This document shows positions 25,380 to 34,888 of a stretch of DNA of 39,136 bases, in pieces. The notes under the pieces were generated by a model. It saw only the letters and a list, made by a program, of their open reading frames with translations, was not told where the DNA came from and searched no databases. Each line of letters opens with the position of its first letter. Position 1 is the first letter of the stretch. Origin of the DNA: Armatimonadota bacterium (lineage in GTDB: Bacteria; Bacteroidota; Ignavibacteria; OLB7); assembly GCA_020850315.1 (NCBI GenBank), contig JADZEY010000056.1, forward strand, positions 1-39,136. Reading direction: 5' to 3'. Position numbers and translations under genes: made by a program.

Positions 25380-26489
25380 ATGAATACAACCATCTCCGAT
25401 TCCAGGCCAATCACACCGCGCCGGGTTGCTATCTGGTTCGTTTCGCTGCTTTGCCCAACGCTGCTGTTTGCCACGCAAAACTACGTGACGTTGTTGGGGA
25501 CCGAGCGGGAGATGAGTTGGTGGTTTTGGCTGTGGCGCGAATCACTGGTGTGGGCCATTTGGGGGGCAGTCTCACCCTGGGTGTTTGCGTTCACCCGGCG
25601 GTTCCCAGTTTCCGGCAAGCATTGGCTGCGGAACCTGCTGTTTCACCTTCCGGTTGGGGCGCTGTTTGCGGCGGCAACGCTGGCGTTGTTTGTGCTGGCA
25701 AGCCAGGCCACCGGAATCAGCCTTGCCCCAGCCGAGATGACGTTGTGGGAACGATTGCAGCTTGGCTTCACCCGCTCGTTTGCGTTTGCCATCAGCATCT
25801 ACGGCGTTGCGGTGACGGCGTACCATGCGTTGTGGCATTACCGCCAAGCGCGTCAGCGCGAACTTCGGGCGTGGCAGCTTGAGCGGAACCTTGTTGCAGC
25901 CCGGCTGGAGGCATTGCGCAACCAACTTCACCCCCACTTCCTTTTCAACACGCTTCACATGATCTCGGCACTGATGTCGCAGGATGTCCCGGCAGCGCGG
26001 CGGATGATTGCCCGGCTTAGCGATCTGCTGCGCCGAACGCTGGACAGCAGCGAAACACAGGAAACCAGCGTGGCCGATGAGATAGAGTTTCTGGAGGGAT
26101 ATCTGGAAATCCAACGGGCGCGTTTCCATGACCGCCTAACAATTGAGCTACGGATACCGAGCCAACTCCACGAATATCTGGTCCCGCGGCTGATCCTTCA
26201 GCCAATTGTTGAAAACGCCATCCGCCACGGGACAGCCGCGCAAGCAACCGCCGGAATCATCACCATTGCTGCCGAACAACGGGACGCACAATTGCTGCTG
26301 ACGGTCTGCGATAACGGGCCGGGAATTGCCACAGGGAAGGATCTGCAAGAAGGGATTGGGCTGGCAAACACGCGGGAACGATTGCAGCAACTGTACGGCC
26401 AGCAAGCGACGCTAACGCTGGCCAACCGTCCGGAAGGCGGAGCCTGCGCAACGATTGCGATACCGATACTGGCAGAGAACCGAGGTTAG
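25380..26489 (+). CDS. LytS/YehU-type sensor histidine kinase
   Basis: This gives 369 residues from the ATG at 25380. The N-terminus has four hydrophobic helices (about 15-150), without a recognisable extracellular sensor domain. A short coiled linker (HYRQARQRELRAWQLERNL) leads into the His_kinase domain of the LytS class, with NQLHPHFLFNTLHM and phospho-acceptor His186. The ATPase part has QPIVENAIRHG (N box, Asn279), DNGPGI (311-316) and GIGLANTRERL. Its usual partner is a LytTR response regulator encoded next door, but none is present here; the only regulator of that general type in the window is the NtrC-like one. Its stop codon overlaps the convergent LarA-family gene. Confidence 0.9.
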   Translation: MNTTISDSRPITPRRVAIWFVSLLCPTLLFATQNYVTLLGTEREMSWWFWLWRESLVWAIWGAVSPWVFAFTRRFPVSGKHWLRNLLFHLPVGALFAAATLALFVLASQATGISLAPAEMTLWERLQLGFTRSFAFAISIYGVAVTAYHALWHYRQARQRELRAWQLERNLVAARLEALRNQLHPHFLFNTLHMISALMSQDVPAARRMIARLSDLLRRTLDSSETQETSVADEIEFLEGYLEIQRARFHDRLTIELRIPSQLHEYLVPRLILQPIVENAIRHGTAAQATAGIITIAAEQRDAQLLLTVCDNGPGIATGKDLQEGIGLANTRERLQQLYGQQATLTLANRPEGGACATIAIPILAENRG

Positions 26490-27712
26490 TCCGCAGGCTG
26501 CAATCGCGGTATGCAAGCAAGGGCGTTGGGGATATTCAGCAAATGGAGTTGCTGGTTGGGGAATTGTTTGTGCGCAATCTGCTTGGCAAGGGATAACGCC
26601 TGTTCCATTGTCTGGGCTGGGTGCATATGGCAGGCCGAAACAACATCTGGGTGGCTTGCACCAACAACAATCACAGGATGGCGCGCAAGCACTTTTGCCA
26701 GAACGTAGGCCCGTTGCGCCCCTGCCGGAAACCCATCACGTTGCAATCGCAACACCAGATCCTTTGGGGATGCGGCCCCCGATAAAAATTGGTAGAACCG
26801 CCCCTCGCCAACCCCCTTCCCAACCCCTTCTGGGATGGATGCTGGAAGAATGATTGGCGCGCCCGGAAGCAACGGTGTGGAATCACACAACGCAAGGTAG
26901 GTAACAGCCCGGCTGGCTTGGTACAGATTCACCCCTTTTGCGGAATCCACCCCGGCAATCGCCAGATGCGCCGGCTGATCTACACTCACCTGAAACACCC
27001 GTTCCCCCTGCTCCACCAAATGATTGTGAACCTCGGTCGGTTCGCCAGCGGCGCAGGCGATGATTTCCCCTTGCGGACCCATCAGCGCGTTAGCAACGTA
27101 GCGCAGCCCAACCCGTTTGCCGGCGGCGCGGATAAATTCTTGGAAAGGGTTTCCGGCAATCGCCGCCAGTCGAGTCCCCGGTTGATCAATCATTGCGGGG
27201 GCGTGGGTTGCGGCAATCGTTGCTTGGCCCGCACAGCCGATTGCCACAGTTTTTGCCCCACCGCTGTATCCCGCATATTGGTGCGGCTCCACAACCCCGG
27301 TGGCAAGCAGCAGGTCCGCCTTGTGGCACAACCGATTGACGGTGACGGGGATTCCGTCAATCGCTCCAAGCTCAACAATCTGTCGGGGATCGGTGGCTTG
27401 GTGGTTGATGATTGGCACGGTTGCGGCAATCTCTTCCCCAACTTTCTTCACTTGTTCGGCGGGGGTCATCGGGCGATGCAGCCCGGTGGCAACAAGCAAG
27501 GTGATGGAGCTGCGCGGGATTCCGGCTTCCGACAGCCGTTTCAACAGATGCCCCACAAGCAGTTGGTCGGGTGAGTTCCGCGTTGCGTCGGTGAAGGCAA
27601 TCACAACGTTGGTATTCCGATGCGGAATCAGCGAAGCCAGCGGAGTCCCCAGCTCGACCACAGCAGAAGAAGGGTTCGGAGCAACCGGCTGAGTGAAAGG
27701 GATAATCGTCAT
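26486..27712 (-). CDS. LarA-family nickel-pincer racemase/epimerase
   Basis: This gives 408 residues from the ATG at 27712 (a GTG at 27721 is possible). The key LarA residues are visible: His79 in TGLHRPMT, His144 and Lys154 in EPHQYAGYSGGAKTVAIG, and His170 in ATHAP. The H-to-K distance of 10 and K-to-H distance of 16 match lactate racemase (H174, K184, H200), so it should bind the nickel-pincer nucleotide cofactor. The cofactor-making genes larB, larC and larE are not in the window. LarA relatives act on several 2-hydroxyacids, so lactate is only one candidate. It lies 11 bases downstream of mtnA, probably in one operon. Confidence 0.85.
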   Translation of the reverse strand: MTIIPFTQPVAPNPSSAVVELGTPLASLIPHRNTNVVIAFTDATRNSPDQLLVGHLLKRLSEAGIPRSSITLLVATGLHRPMTPAEQVKKVGEEIAATVPIINHQATDPRQIVELGAIDGIPVTVNRLCHKADLLLATGVVEPHQYAGYSGGAKTVAIGCAGQATIAATHAPAMIDQPGTRLAAIAGNPFQEFIRAAGKRVGLRYVANALMGPQGEIIACAAGEPTEVHNHLVEQGERVFQVSVDQPAHLAIAGVDSAKGVNLYQASRAVTYLALCDSTPLLPGAPIILPASIPEGVGKGVGEGRFYQFLSGAASPKDLVLRLQRDGFPAGAQRAYVLAKVLARHPVIVVGASHPDVVSACHMHPAQTMEQALSLAKQIAHKQFPNQQLHLLNIPNALACIPRLQPAD

Positions 27713-27723
27713 AAACAGCACAA

Positions 27724-28839
27724 TTACTTGTTGGCATAGCGATCGGCAAACAGCGTTTGGATTCCCGTTTGGCTTGCGCTGCAGATACCACGCTCGGTAA
27801 TCAACCCGCTGACCAGCCGGGCGGGGGTGACATCAAAACCGAAATTGGAGATGGGGGTATTCGGTAGCGTAATTTCTGCTTGATGCACCGCGCCATTCAC
27901 CACCCCTTCAATGCAGCGGACTTCGCTGGCGGCGCGTTCTTCAATCGGGATTGCAGCTCCATCACGTATCCCCCAATCGAGCGTGGAGCTTGGGAGCGCG
28001 GCGTAGAAAGGGATGCGGTTATCGTGGGCGGCAAGTGCTTTCAGGTAGGTTCCAATTTTATTGCAGACATCGCCGTTGCGGGTAGTGCGGTCGCTTCCCA
28101 CCAGGACGATATCCACCAATCCATGCTGCATCAGGTGTCCGCCAGCGTTATCCACAACCAGCGTGTGGGGGATTCCGGCTTCGGCAAGTTCCCATGTTGT
28201 CAGGCGTGCCCCCTGGTTGCGGGGGCGGGTTTCATCCACCCAAACATGAACTGGGATTCCGGCGTGGTGGGCATGGTAGATTGGTGCGGTGGCGGTTCCC
28301 CAGGCAACGCACGCCAACCGCCCGGCGTTGCAGTGAGTTAGGATGTTCACAGCGGCTCCATTTTTTCGCTTGGCAATCCCTTCAATCAATGGCAGCCCAT
28401 GCAGGCCAATGCTGTTGCAGGTGGCGGCATCCTCATCGGCAATGGCATCGGCCAGCTGCCAAGCGGTTGCAATCGTCTGGTTGATGTCGGCAGCGTGGTG
28501 GCGCAATTCCTGCATCATTCGGTTCACCCCCCAAGCAAGATTTATGGCGGTTGGGCGGGCGTTGGCTATCAGCCCGGCACGCTCGGCAAGGTAGCCCCAG
28601 AAGCGTTGGTCGTTGGGGGCTTCTTGTGCGGCAAGCGCGATTCCGTAGGCTCCGGTAACGCCAATCAGCGGGGCACCGCGGACAACCATTTGCTGGATAG
28701 CATCAATCGCATCGCCCGAGCGTTGCAGTGTGATGGTCTGGATTGCAAAGGGAAGCCGCCGCTGATCCACAACGGCAACTGCGGCGGGGGCATCGTTGAC
28801 ACGTTGGATGGAGCGGGTTCGCCAGAATTCAGGGATCAT
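27724..28839 (-). CDS. mtnA: S-methyl-5-thioribose-1-phosphate isomerase
   Basis: This gives 371 residues from the ATG at 28839. It converts methylthioribose-1-phosphate to the ribulose form in methionine salvage. Visible signatures are VRGAPLIG (53-60), THCNAG with catalytic Cys170, DETRPRNQGARLT (202-214), and VGSDRTTRNGDVCNKIGTY with Asp250. The related eIF2B-like and ribose-1,5-bisphosphate isomerase families lack this combination. Other methionine-salvage genes are not in the window. It is divergent from atpD (243 bases between starts) and probably co-transcribed with the LarA-family gene. Confidence 0.95.
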   Translation of the reverse strand: MIPEFWRTRSIQRVNDAPAAVAVVDQRRLPFAIQTITLQRSGDAIDAIQQMVVRGAPLIGVTGAYGIALAAQEAPNDQRFWGYLAERAGLIANARPTAINLAWGVNRMMQELRHHAADINQTIATAWQLADAIADEDAATCNSIGLHGLPLIEGIAKRKNGAAVNILTHCNAGRLACVAWGTATAPIYHAHHAGIPVHVWVDETRPRNQGARLTTWELAEAGIPHTLVVDNAGGHLMQHGLVDIVLVGSDRTTRNGDVCNKIGTYLKALAAHDNRIPFYAALPSSTLDWGIRDGAAIPIEERAASEVRCIEGVVNGAVHQAEITLPNTPISNFGFDVTPARLVSGLITERGICSASQTGIQTLFADRYANK

Positions 28840-28860
28840 GGATGATAGGCCCAAGAGTAG

Positions 28861-30492
<1,632 letters not shown>

Positions 30493-30506
30493 GAAGCAAC
30501 ACTACT

Positions 30507-30534
30507 ATCAGGGCGGCATCACTGCCGCCCTGAT
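30507..30534 (+). other. Perfect intercistronic hairpin between atpD and atpC
   Basis: A 12-bp perfect stem (ATCAGGGCGGCA with TGCCGCCCTGAT) closes a TCAC tetraloop 14 bases after the atpD stop. There is no T run after it (TAGATAGCGC), so it is less likely to be a full terminator. It could be an attenuator or a processing and stability element that lowers atpC relative to atpD. Confidence 0.75.
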
Positions 30535-30580
30535 TAGATAGCGCATTCCCCTTGCTCTGAATCAACCCCCAACAACCGTT

Positions 30581-30608
30581 TCCCGATAACCGACTTCCGA
30601 TTCCCGAT
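30581..30608 (+). repeat. Heptamer ladder running into the atpC start codon
   Basis: Four in-phase 7-mers, TCCCGAT, AACCGAC, TTCCGAT and TCCCGAT, end on the AT of the atpC ATG (30607-30609). The period and the placement at a start codon mirror the AMTGAC arrays of the arginine cluster, although the unit sequence differs. Confidence 0.65.
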
Positions 30609-31026
30609 GGCAGAAAAAATTTTTCATGTTGAGATTGTCACGCCGCGCCGCACCGTCTTCCAGGGCGAAGCAACGCTAATCGCGATGCCGGGCGTTGTTG
30701 GCCCGTTCCAGGTGCTGATAAACCACGCCCCACTGCTCACCGCGTTGGAGGTTGGGGACATCCGGATTGTTAACCCCGAAGGGAAGGAGCAGCATTTGGC
30801 CACCTCGGGCGGATTTGTGGAAGTACGAAACAACGTGGTGACGGTGATTGCCGAAACGGTTGAACCAACCGCCGAGATTGACATTGACCGCGCCCGCCGC
30901 GCCCGCGACCGCGCCGAACAACGGATTGTGCAAGCCCGCACCAATCCCGGCTCGGGCATTGATGTGGCCCGTGCTCACGCCGCACTGGCACGCTCGATAA
31001 ACCGTTTGAAAATTTCGGGGGTGTGA
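30607..31026 (+). CDS. atpC: F1 ATP synthase subunit epsilon
   Basis: This 139-residue protein is a component of the F1 central stalk that also inhibits ATP hydrolysis. The N-terminal beta-sandwich (1-85) starts with FHVEIVTPRRTVFQGEA and contains GPFQVLINHAPLLTALEVGDI, a typical family segment. A C-terminal helical region (about 90-135, RARRARDRAEQRI) follows. Its position directly after atpD confirms the call. The start codon is created by the last unit of a heptamer ladder, and no Shine-Dalgarno is visible. A very strong hairpin lies 36 bases after the stop. Confidence 0.95.
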   Translation: MAEKIFHVEIVTPRRTVFQGEATLIAMPGVVGPFQVLINHAPLLTALEVGDIRIVNPEGKEQHLATSGGFVEVRNNVVTVIAETVEPTAEIDIDRARRARDRAEQRIVQARTNPGSGIDVARAHAALARSINRLKISGV

Positions 31027-31061
31027 GAAAAATACTCTGCAGAGTAAGCAGCAATTGCACC

Positions 31062-31105
31062 AACAGAAACTGCCGGATGAACGTACTCATCCGGCAGTTT
31101 CTGTT
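31062..31105 (+). terminator. Terminator-like hairpin after atpC
   Basis: A perfect 19-bp inverted repeat runs from 31062-31080 to 31087-31105, with outer arm AACAGAAACTGCCGG and a six-base ACGTAC loop. The 3' arm ends TTTCTGTT but no longer T run follows. It is the longest perfect stem in the window and closes the atpD-atpC unit. Confidence 0.75.
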
Positions 31106-31200
31106 ATGAAGCATCTTCAAATGGATGTTGGCATCGCGCCAAAGCGTACTATTTTGGGCCACACACAGGCATTACCTTTACCTATCTGCGCACACATCCT

Positions 31201-32397
31201 ATGCTTCGGTACTTCTTCTTCCTTTTACCGCTGTTTTGCGTTGCCACGGTTGTCGGTCAACCAACGTTCCGTTGGCCCCTTGAAGGGACGTTGGGGAAGG
31301 ATTTTTTTGTGGTCAATTATGTTGACCATGATACTGCCAACGGCCTTCTGCGCGACAATCACTGCGGCGTGCAAACCTACGACGGACACCAGGGGACCGA
31401 CATCGCCTTGCGTAGTTTCCGGCAGATGGATAGCGGAGTAACAGTGGTTGCAGCCGCCCCGGGGCGGGTGTTCGGCGTGGTGGATACAGCCTTCGACCGG
31501 AACAAAATCAGCGTTATCGCACGCGGGTTTGGCAACTGGATTGGGATTGCTCACCCAGGCGGAATCTACACCTACTACGCCCATATCCGGCGCGGCTCGG
31601 CAATGGTGAACGTGGGGGATAGCGTGGAAGCCGGAACACCGATTGCACTGGTGGGAAGCGCGGGGAACTCCACCGATCCCCACCTCCATTTTGAAGTCTG
31701 GAACGATTCAGCAATCATTGACCCATTCGCAGGGCCGTGCAATTCGGTTGGCTCCTTCTGGATCAATCAACCGGAATATGATACCACCTTCGGCGTTATT
31801 GGCCACGGGCTTCTTGGATGGGTTCCCACGCTTGATACGTTGCGGGAATATCCATCTCAACCCAAAACCTTTAGCCCCGCGGCCGATACTGCCGTCACTT
31901 TCTGGATTCACGAGTACGGGGTGCGGGCTGGCGATACTTCACGAATTGAGTGGAGAAGAAGCACAGGGGAGCTTTGGTACGAATGGACGTTCGCGCACGA
32001 TGCTGGCTACCGATACTACTACTGGTGGTCCTACATCGCGCTTCCACCAGCGGGCGATTGGCAAGTGCGGTACTTTCTCAACAACCAGCTGGTGGCCAGC
32101 GATAGTTTTTCGGTGAATGGATTATCGCCAGTGGCGCAGCCGCCGATTGCTGAAACCAACGTGAAATATAACGCCAGCAGCAAGCACGTCACGGTGCAGC
32201 TGCCAGAAGCAGCTGGGATTCCCGTGCGATTGCAGTTGTTCGATGTGGCGGGGAGCCATATCGGCACAGCGCAAGCCGAAACCGACGCAGCGGGCGTTGC
32301 CCAGATACGGCTGGATAGTTGGGATATTCCGCATGGCTTGTATGCTGTTCAGATAGTGGCTGGCAGCAAGCAGCTTGGTTGCGTTATCAGCTATTAA
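31201..32397 (+). CDS. Secreted M23-family metallopeptidase with T9SS-like C-terminus
   Basis: This 398-residue protein has a signal peptide (about 1-19, ending VVGQ). The M23/LytM domain (about 60-180) carries the zinc ligands His63 and Asp67 (HQGTD), His128 in YYAHIRR, and His161/His163 in DPHLHFEVW. Such enzymes cut peptidoglycan cross-links or activate others that do. A middle beta domain is followed by a C-terminal ~70-residue region that looks like a T9SS sorting domain: VRLQLFDVAGSHIG, then WDIPHGLYAVQIVAG. It lacks the usual PNP opening. If it is a T9SS cargo, the enzyme is released to the surface and could attack other cells or help remodel the wall. The start follows the atpC terminator by 95 bases. 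Confidence 0.87.
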   Translation: MLRYFFFLLPLFCVATVVGQPTFRWPLEGTLGKDFFVVNYVDHDTANGLLRDNHCGVQTYDGHQGTDIALRSFRQMDSGVTVVAAAPGRVFGVVDTAFDRNKISVIARGFGNWIGIAHPGGIYTYYAHIRRGSAMVNVGDSVEAGTPIALVGSAGNSTDPHLHFEVWNDSAIIDPFAGPCNSVGSFWINQPEYDTTFGVIGHGLLGWVPTLDTLREYPSQPKTFSPAADTAVTFWIHEYGVRAGDTSRIEWRRSTGELWYEWTFAHDAGYRYYYWWSYIALPPAGDWQVRYFLNNQLVASDSFSVNGLSPVAQPPIAETNVKYNASSKHVTVQLPEAAGIPVRLQLFDVAGSHIGTAQAETDAAGVAQIRLDSWDIPHGLYAVQIVAGSKQLGCVISY

Positions 32398-32472
32398 ATT
32401 TCCGATGGAGCGACAAGTGCAGGGGGAAAACACCTGCGCCTACCGAATCCCCCCCCGACGTGGCTGCCGAAC

Positions 32473-32937
32473 CTATATCCCCCGCCACAACGGACGGTAT
32501 GCCCAGGGGGAAAATGGCCACGGAATCAGCAACAGAATCAGCAGCAATGCAATGCTCCAGTAAAGGGCAACAGCACGGAATTTTTGCTGGTGACTGGTTG
32601 CCCGTTTGGATAGTGCTACCCCAATGCTCATCATCATCATCGCAAGCATCATCCCCACCACATGGATCACGCTGAAGAATAGGAACTGCGTGTTGGAATC
32701 GCTGACGGCTGGATCCATCCAGAAATACTCCACAAACGGACTGTGAAAGTAGAGGATCATCCCCACCAGCAACTGCGAGTGGCCAGCCGAGGCAGCACTA
32801 ATCTGAAGCCAGCGATCCATCTTGTGAAAACCTACGCCACGCAGCATCCCCCAGTAAGTTCGCGCCAGAGCCGCAACAAGCAGCACAACGAACACCCAGC
32901 GCAACGCAGAATGAAGAAAAAGAAGGGTTGAGTACAT
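32473..32937 (-). CDS. Cytochrome-b-like four-helix membrane protein
   Basis: This 154-residue protein has four hydrophobic helices. Candidate heme-binding histidines lie in or near them: His9 (LHSALRW), His53 (AGHSQLLVGMILY), His65 and His92 (FFSVIHVVGMML). The pattern LHSxLRW, H-xQLLxGxxLY and a late AIPWPF-like ending (LLIPWPFSPW) matches a small family usually annotated as cytochrome b in Bacteroidota. It could carry electrons across the inner membrane, but no heme is proven and no quinone oxidoreductase genes are adjacent. It faces the M23 peptidase gene convergently and lies about 100 bases downstream of the fibre-like protein gene. Confidence 0.7.
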   Translation of the reverse strand: MYSTLLFLHSALRWVFVVLLVAALARTYWGMLRGVGFHKMDRWLQISAASAGHSQLLVGMILYFHSPFVEYFWMDPAVSDSNTQFLFFSVIHVVGMMLAMMMMSIGVALSKRATSHQQKFRAVALYWSIALLLILLLIPWPFSPWAYRPLWRGI

Positions 32938-32976
32938 GCAGATTTTTTTTCAGCAGATTCAGCAGAGCAACAAGAC

Positions 32977-33009
32977 GGGGGGGAAACGCACAGCTACGCG
33001 CTTCCCCCC
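32977..33009 (-). terminator. Probable terminator of the fibre-protein operon
   Basis: On the minus strand GGGGGGAA (33009-33002) pairs with TTCCCCCC, followed by one mismatch and three further base pairs, around an eight-base loop. The downstream sequence (GTCTTGTTGCTCTGC) is T-rich but has no T run. It begins 26 bases past the stop codon at 33035. Confidence 0.55.
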
Positions 33010-33034
33010 GGTGCAAAATTTACGATTGTTCTGC

Positions 33035-34141
33035 TTACGGCCTTCCAAACACCTGCAAAGCAAACCGCCGATTGAGTTGCTCACCCTGGGTAGTTCGGAT
33101 CAGCACCACGATCACATTTGTCTCCACTCCAGTACCGCCAGATTTTGGCTTGAAGGACCATGAAGCAATCGTTGGCTGCAACTCCCCTTGCTGCGCCTCG
33201 ATGGAAATAGCAACCGACATTGCCGGAACCACCCCCCCTTTCACGGGAACCGTGCTGACGGAGTTATTGAGCGTCACCTCGTAGATGCCAGCCCCAGCGG
33301 CGTTCACCCGCAGGATGCCAAAATCGCTCAGGATAGCTCCATCATCATCAATCAGCCCCCAAGCGATTGGGGCGTTATCGCGGTAGTATCCGCCAATGGC
33401 AGGTGCGCTGGCAGCCGCGTTTCCGCCAGCAACGTAATGCTCCCGGGTGCTATCAACTCCACTGCTGATAATTGCATAACGATCTCCACCAGCAACAAGT
33501 CCAACCCCAGTTTTTGCTTCCAAACTGACAACGGTTAGCACTGGCTCGCTATTCTGTGGCGTTGCGGCGATAGTGGCGGGCGCAATCAATTCTTTGGCGG
33601 TGTCGGCTTTGTTAGCAATGCGGGCGCTATCAGCATTTTTTGCAGTGTTGGCTTGCGTGGCCACGTCCGCTCGCACTGCAACATCGGCACTGTCGGCCTT
33701 GGTGGCTTGCTTGGCATTGATTGCGGTGCTGGCACGGTTGGCGGAATCGGCAACGATGGCCCGAATGCTGGACGCAGCCGAGTGGAACTGAAGCCGTGGC
33801 GCGATTTCTTGGTCGTTGTTGAAGCCTTCAATCGCCACCCCCAGCCAGTAGGTTTTTCCGAAATCAACCGTGGCGGGAATGCCGCCGGACGTTGCCCCCC
33901 CAATTACCACTGTATAAATTCCGTTGGAGAAATTGACCGACTGCGTTTCGGTGAACAACGCCCCGCCGCCAGCCGCTTGGTCGTAGATTTTCAGAGTGAT
34001 GTCTTTCGGGCCATTCAAGTATCCAGCTTGATCCTTCGCCCGCCCCTGGTAGTTGATGGTGCGTGGCGTTTGCGCCTGCATGACCACGGTCAGGGCCAGC
34101 AGCAGAACGGTGCAGCATCCAAAAAGTCGTTGAGTATTCAT
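33035..34141 (-). CDS. Secreted fibre-like protein with short Ala-Asp-Ser repeats
   Basis: This gives 368 residues from the ATG at 34141. A signal peptide (about 1-23, VVMQAQ) leads into a conserved N-terminal module, INYQGRAKDQAGYLNGPKDI, then ALFTETQSVNFSNGIYTVVI and FGKTYWLGVAI. This module recurs in many secreted Bacteroidota/Kapabacteria proteins. A central stretch (about 125-185) is made of degenerate units such as ADSANRAS, NAKQATKADSAD and NADSARIANKADTA, which look like a trimeric coiled or fibre stalk. The C-terminus (about 200-368) is a beta-rich head. It resembles tail-fibre or trimeric surface-fibre architecture. It has no obvious T9SS tail. It is 52 bases downstream of a small T9SS cargo gene in the same operon. 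Confidence 0.75.
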   Translation of the reverse strand: MNTQRLFGCCTVLLLALTVVMQAQTPRTINYQGRAKDQAGYLNGPKDITLKIYDQAAGGGALFTETQSVNFSNGIYTVVIGGATSGGIPATVDFGKTYWLGVAIEGFNNDQEIAPRLQFHSAASSIRAIVADSANRASTAINAKQATKADSADVAVRADVATQANTAKNADSARIANKADTAKELIAPATIAATPQNSEPVLTVVSLEAKTGVGLVAGGDRYAIISSGVDSTREHYVAGGNAAASAPAIGGYYRDNAPIAWGLIDDDGAILSDFGILRVNAAGAGIYEVTLNNSVSTVPVKGGVVPAMSVAISIEAQQGELQPTIASWSFKPKSGGTGVETNVIVVLIRTTQGEQLNRRFALQVFGRP

Positions 34142-34193
34142 TAGTATGGTTCGGTTAATCATGTGTCGGTTGCTTCGGTGGATAGCCTTCGGT

Positions 34194-34766
34194 CTAACTA
34201 TCCATTTTCTGTACTTGCTGCACCCCTACTTGCACCCCATCAAGCTCTAACCTGATAAAGTACGCCCCATTGCTCACCTGCTCGGGACTCCACACCGCAC
34301 GAATCGTTCCGGCAGCGCGCCGACCAGAAATTAGCGACTCCACCAAGCCCCCCTGTTCGTTGTACACAGCAAGGCGGACGTTGGCGGCACGCTTCAGCGT
34401 TGCGGTAATGTTCAGTTGCGAGCGGAAGGGGAGCGGGTAGGCAGCGATTGGCTGGGTAGCCCCCATCCCCCCAACGGTGAACTCCTCGTGGACACCGGCG
34501 GTGTTGCCATCACTGCTGATATGCCAGAAGCCAGTCCATGCCGTTTCATCAGGCGTAACGCCAACGCTATCGCCCGAGAGCGGCTCGCCGATAGATGACT
34601 GAAGTTGCCCGAAGGTTCCTGATTGATCGCCCCCGCCGTTGTTCACTGTTTCCCCCTGCACCGCCTGCCCCCGGCAGAGCATTCCCCCGGCTACAAACAG
34701 GAGCATCCCCACAAGTCCCCTGCGCAGTATTAATCGCTGAAATCGTCTATTGTGCTTGCTATTCAT
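34194..34766 (-). CDS. Small secreted protein with T9SS C-terminal sorting domain
   Basis: This gives 190 residues from the ATG at 34766, preceded by AAGGAA six bases upstream. A signal peptide (LVGMLLFVAGGMLCRGQA) is preceded by a basic N-terminus. The short mature region contains SSIGEPLSGDS and TGFWH motifs seen in other Bacteroidota surface proteins. The C-terminal ~80 residues are a T9SS sorting domain: YPLPFRSQLNITATL, then VRLAVYNEQGGLVESL, then GAYFIRLELDG. It should be exported and anchored or released by T9SS. It precedes the fibre-like protein gene in an apparent two-gene operon and lies 122 bases downstream of the large regulator gene. Confidence 0.85.
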   Translation of the reverse strand: MNSKHNRRFQRLILRRGLVGMLLFVAGGMLCRGQAVQGETVNNGGGDQSGTFGQLQSSIGEPLSGDSVGVTPDETAWTGFWHISSDGNTAGVHEEFTVGGMGATQPIAAYPLPFRSQLNITATLKRAANVRLAVYNEQGGLVESLISGRRAAGTIRAVWSPEQVSNGAYFIRLELDGVQVGVQQVQKMDS

Positions 34767-34888
34767 GCTTGTTTCCTTTTGGACAGATTGATGAACTGGC
34801 ACTATGCTATTGCTGATTCTTAGAAGGTGCTTAAATGCGAAACAGCCATTCCCCTTCATGCTTCATTCGCCACTCAGCATTCGCAATT

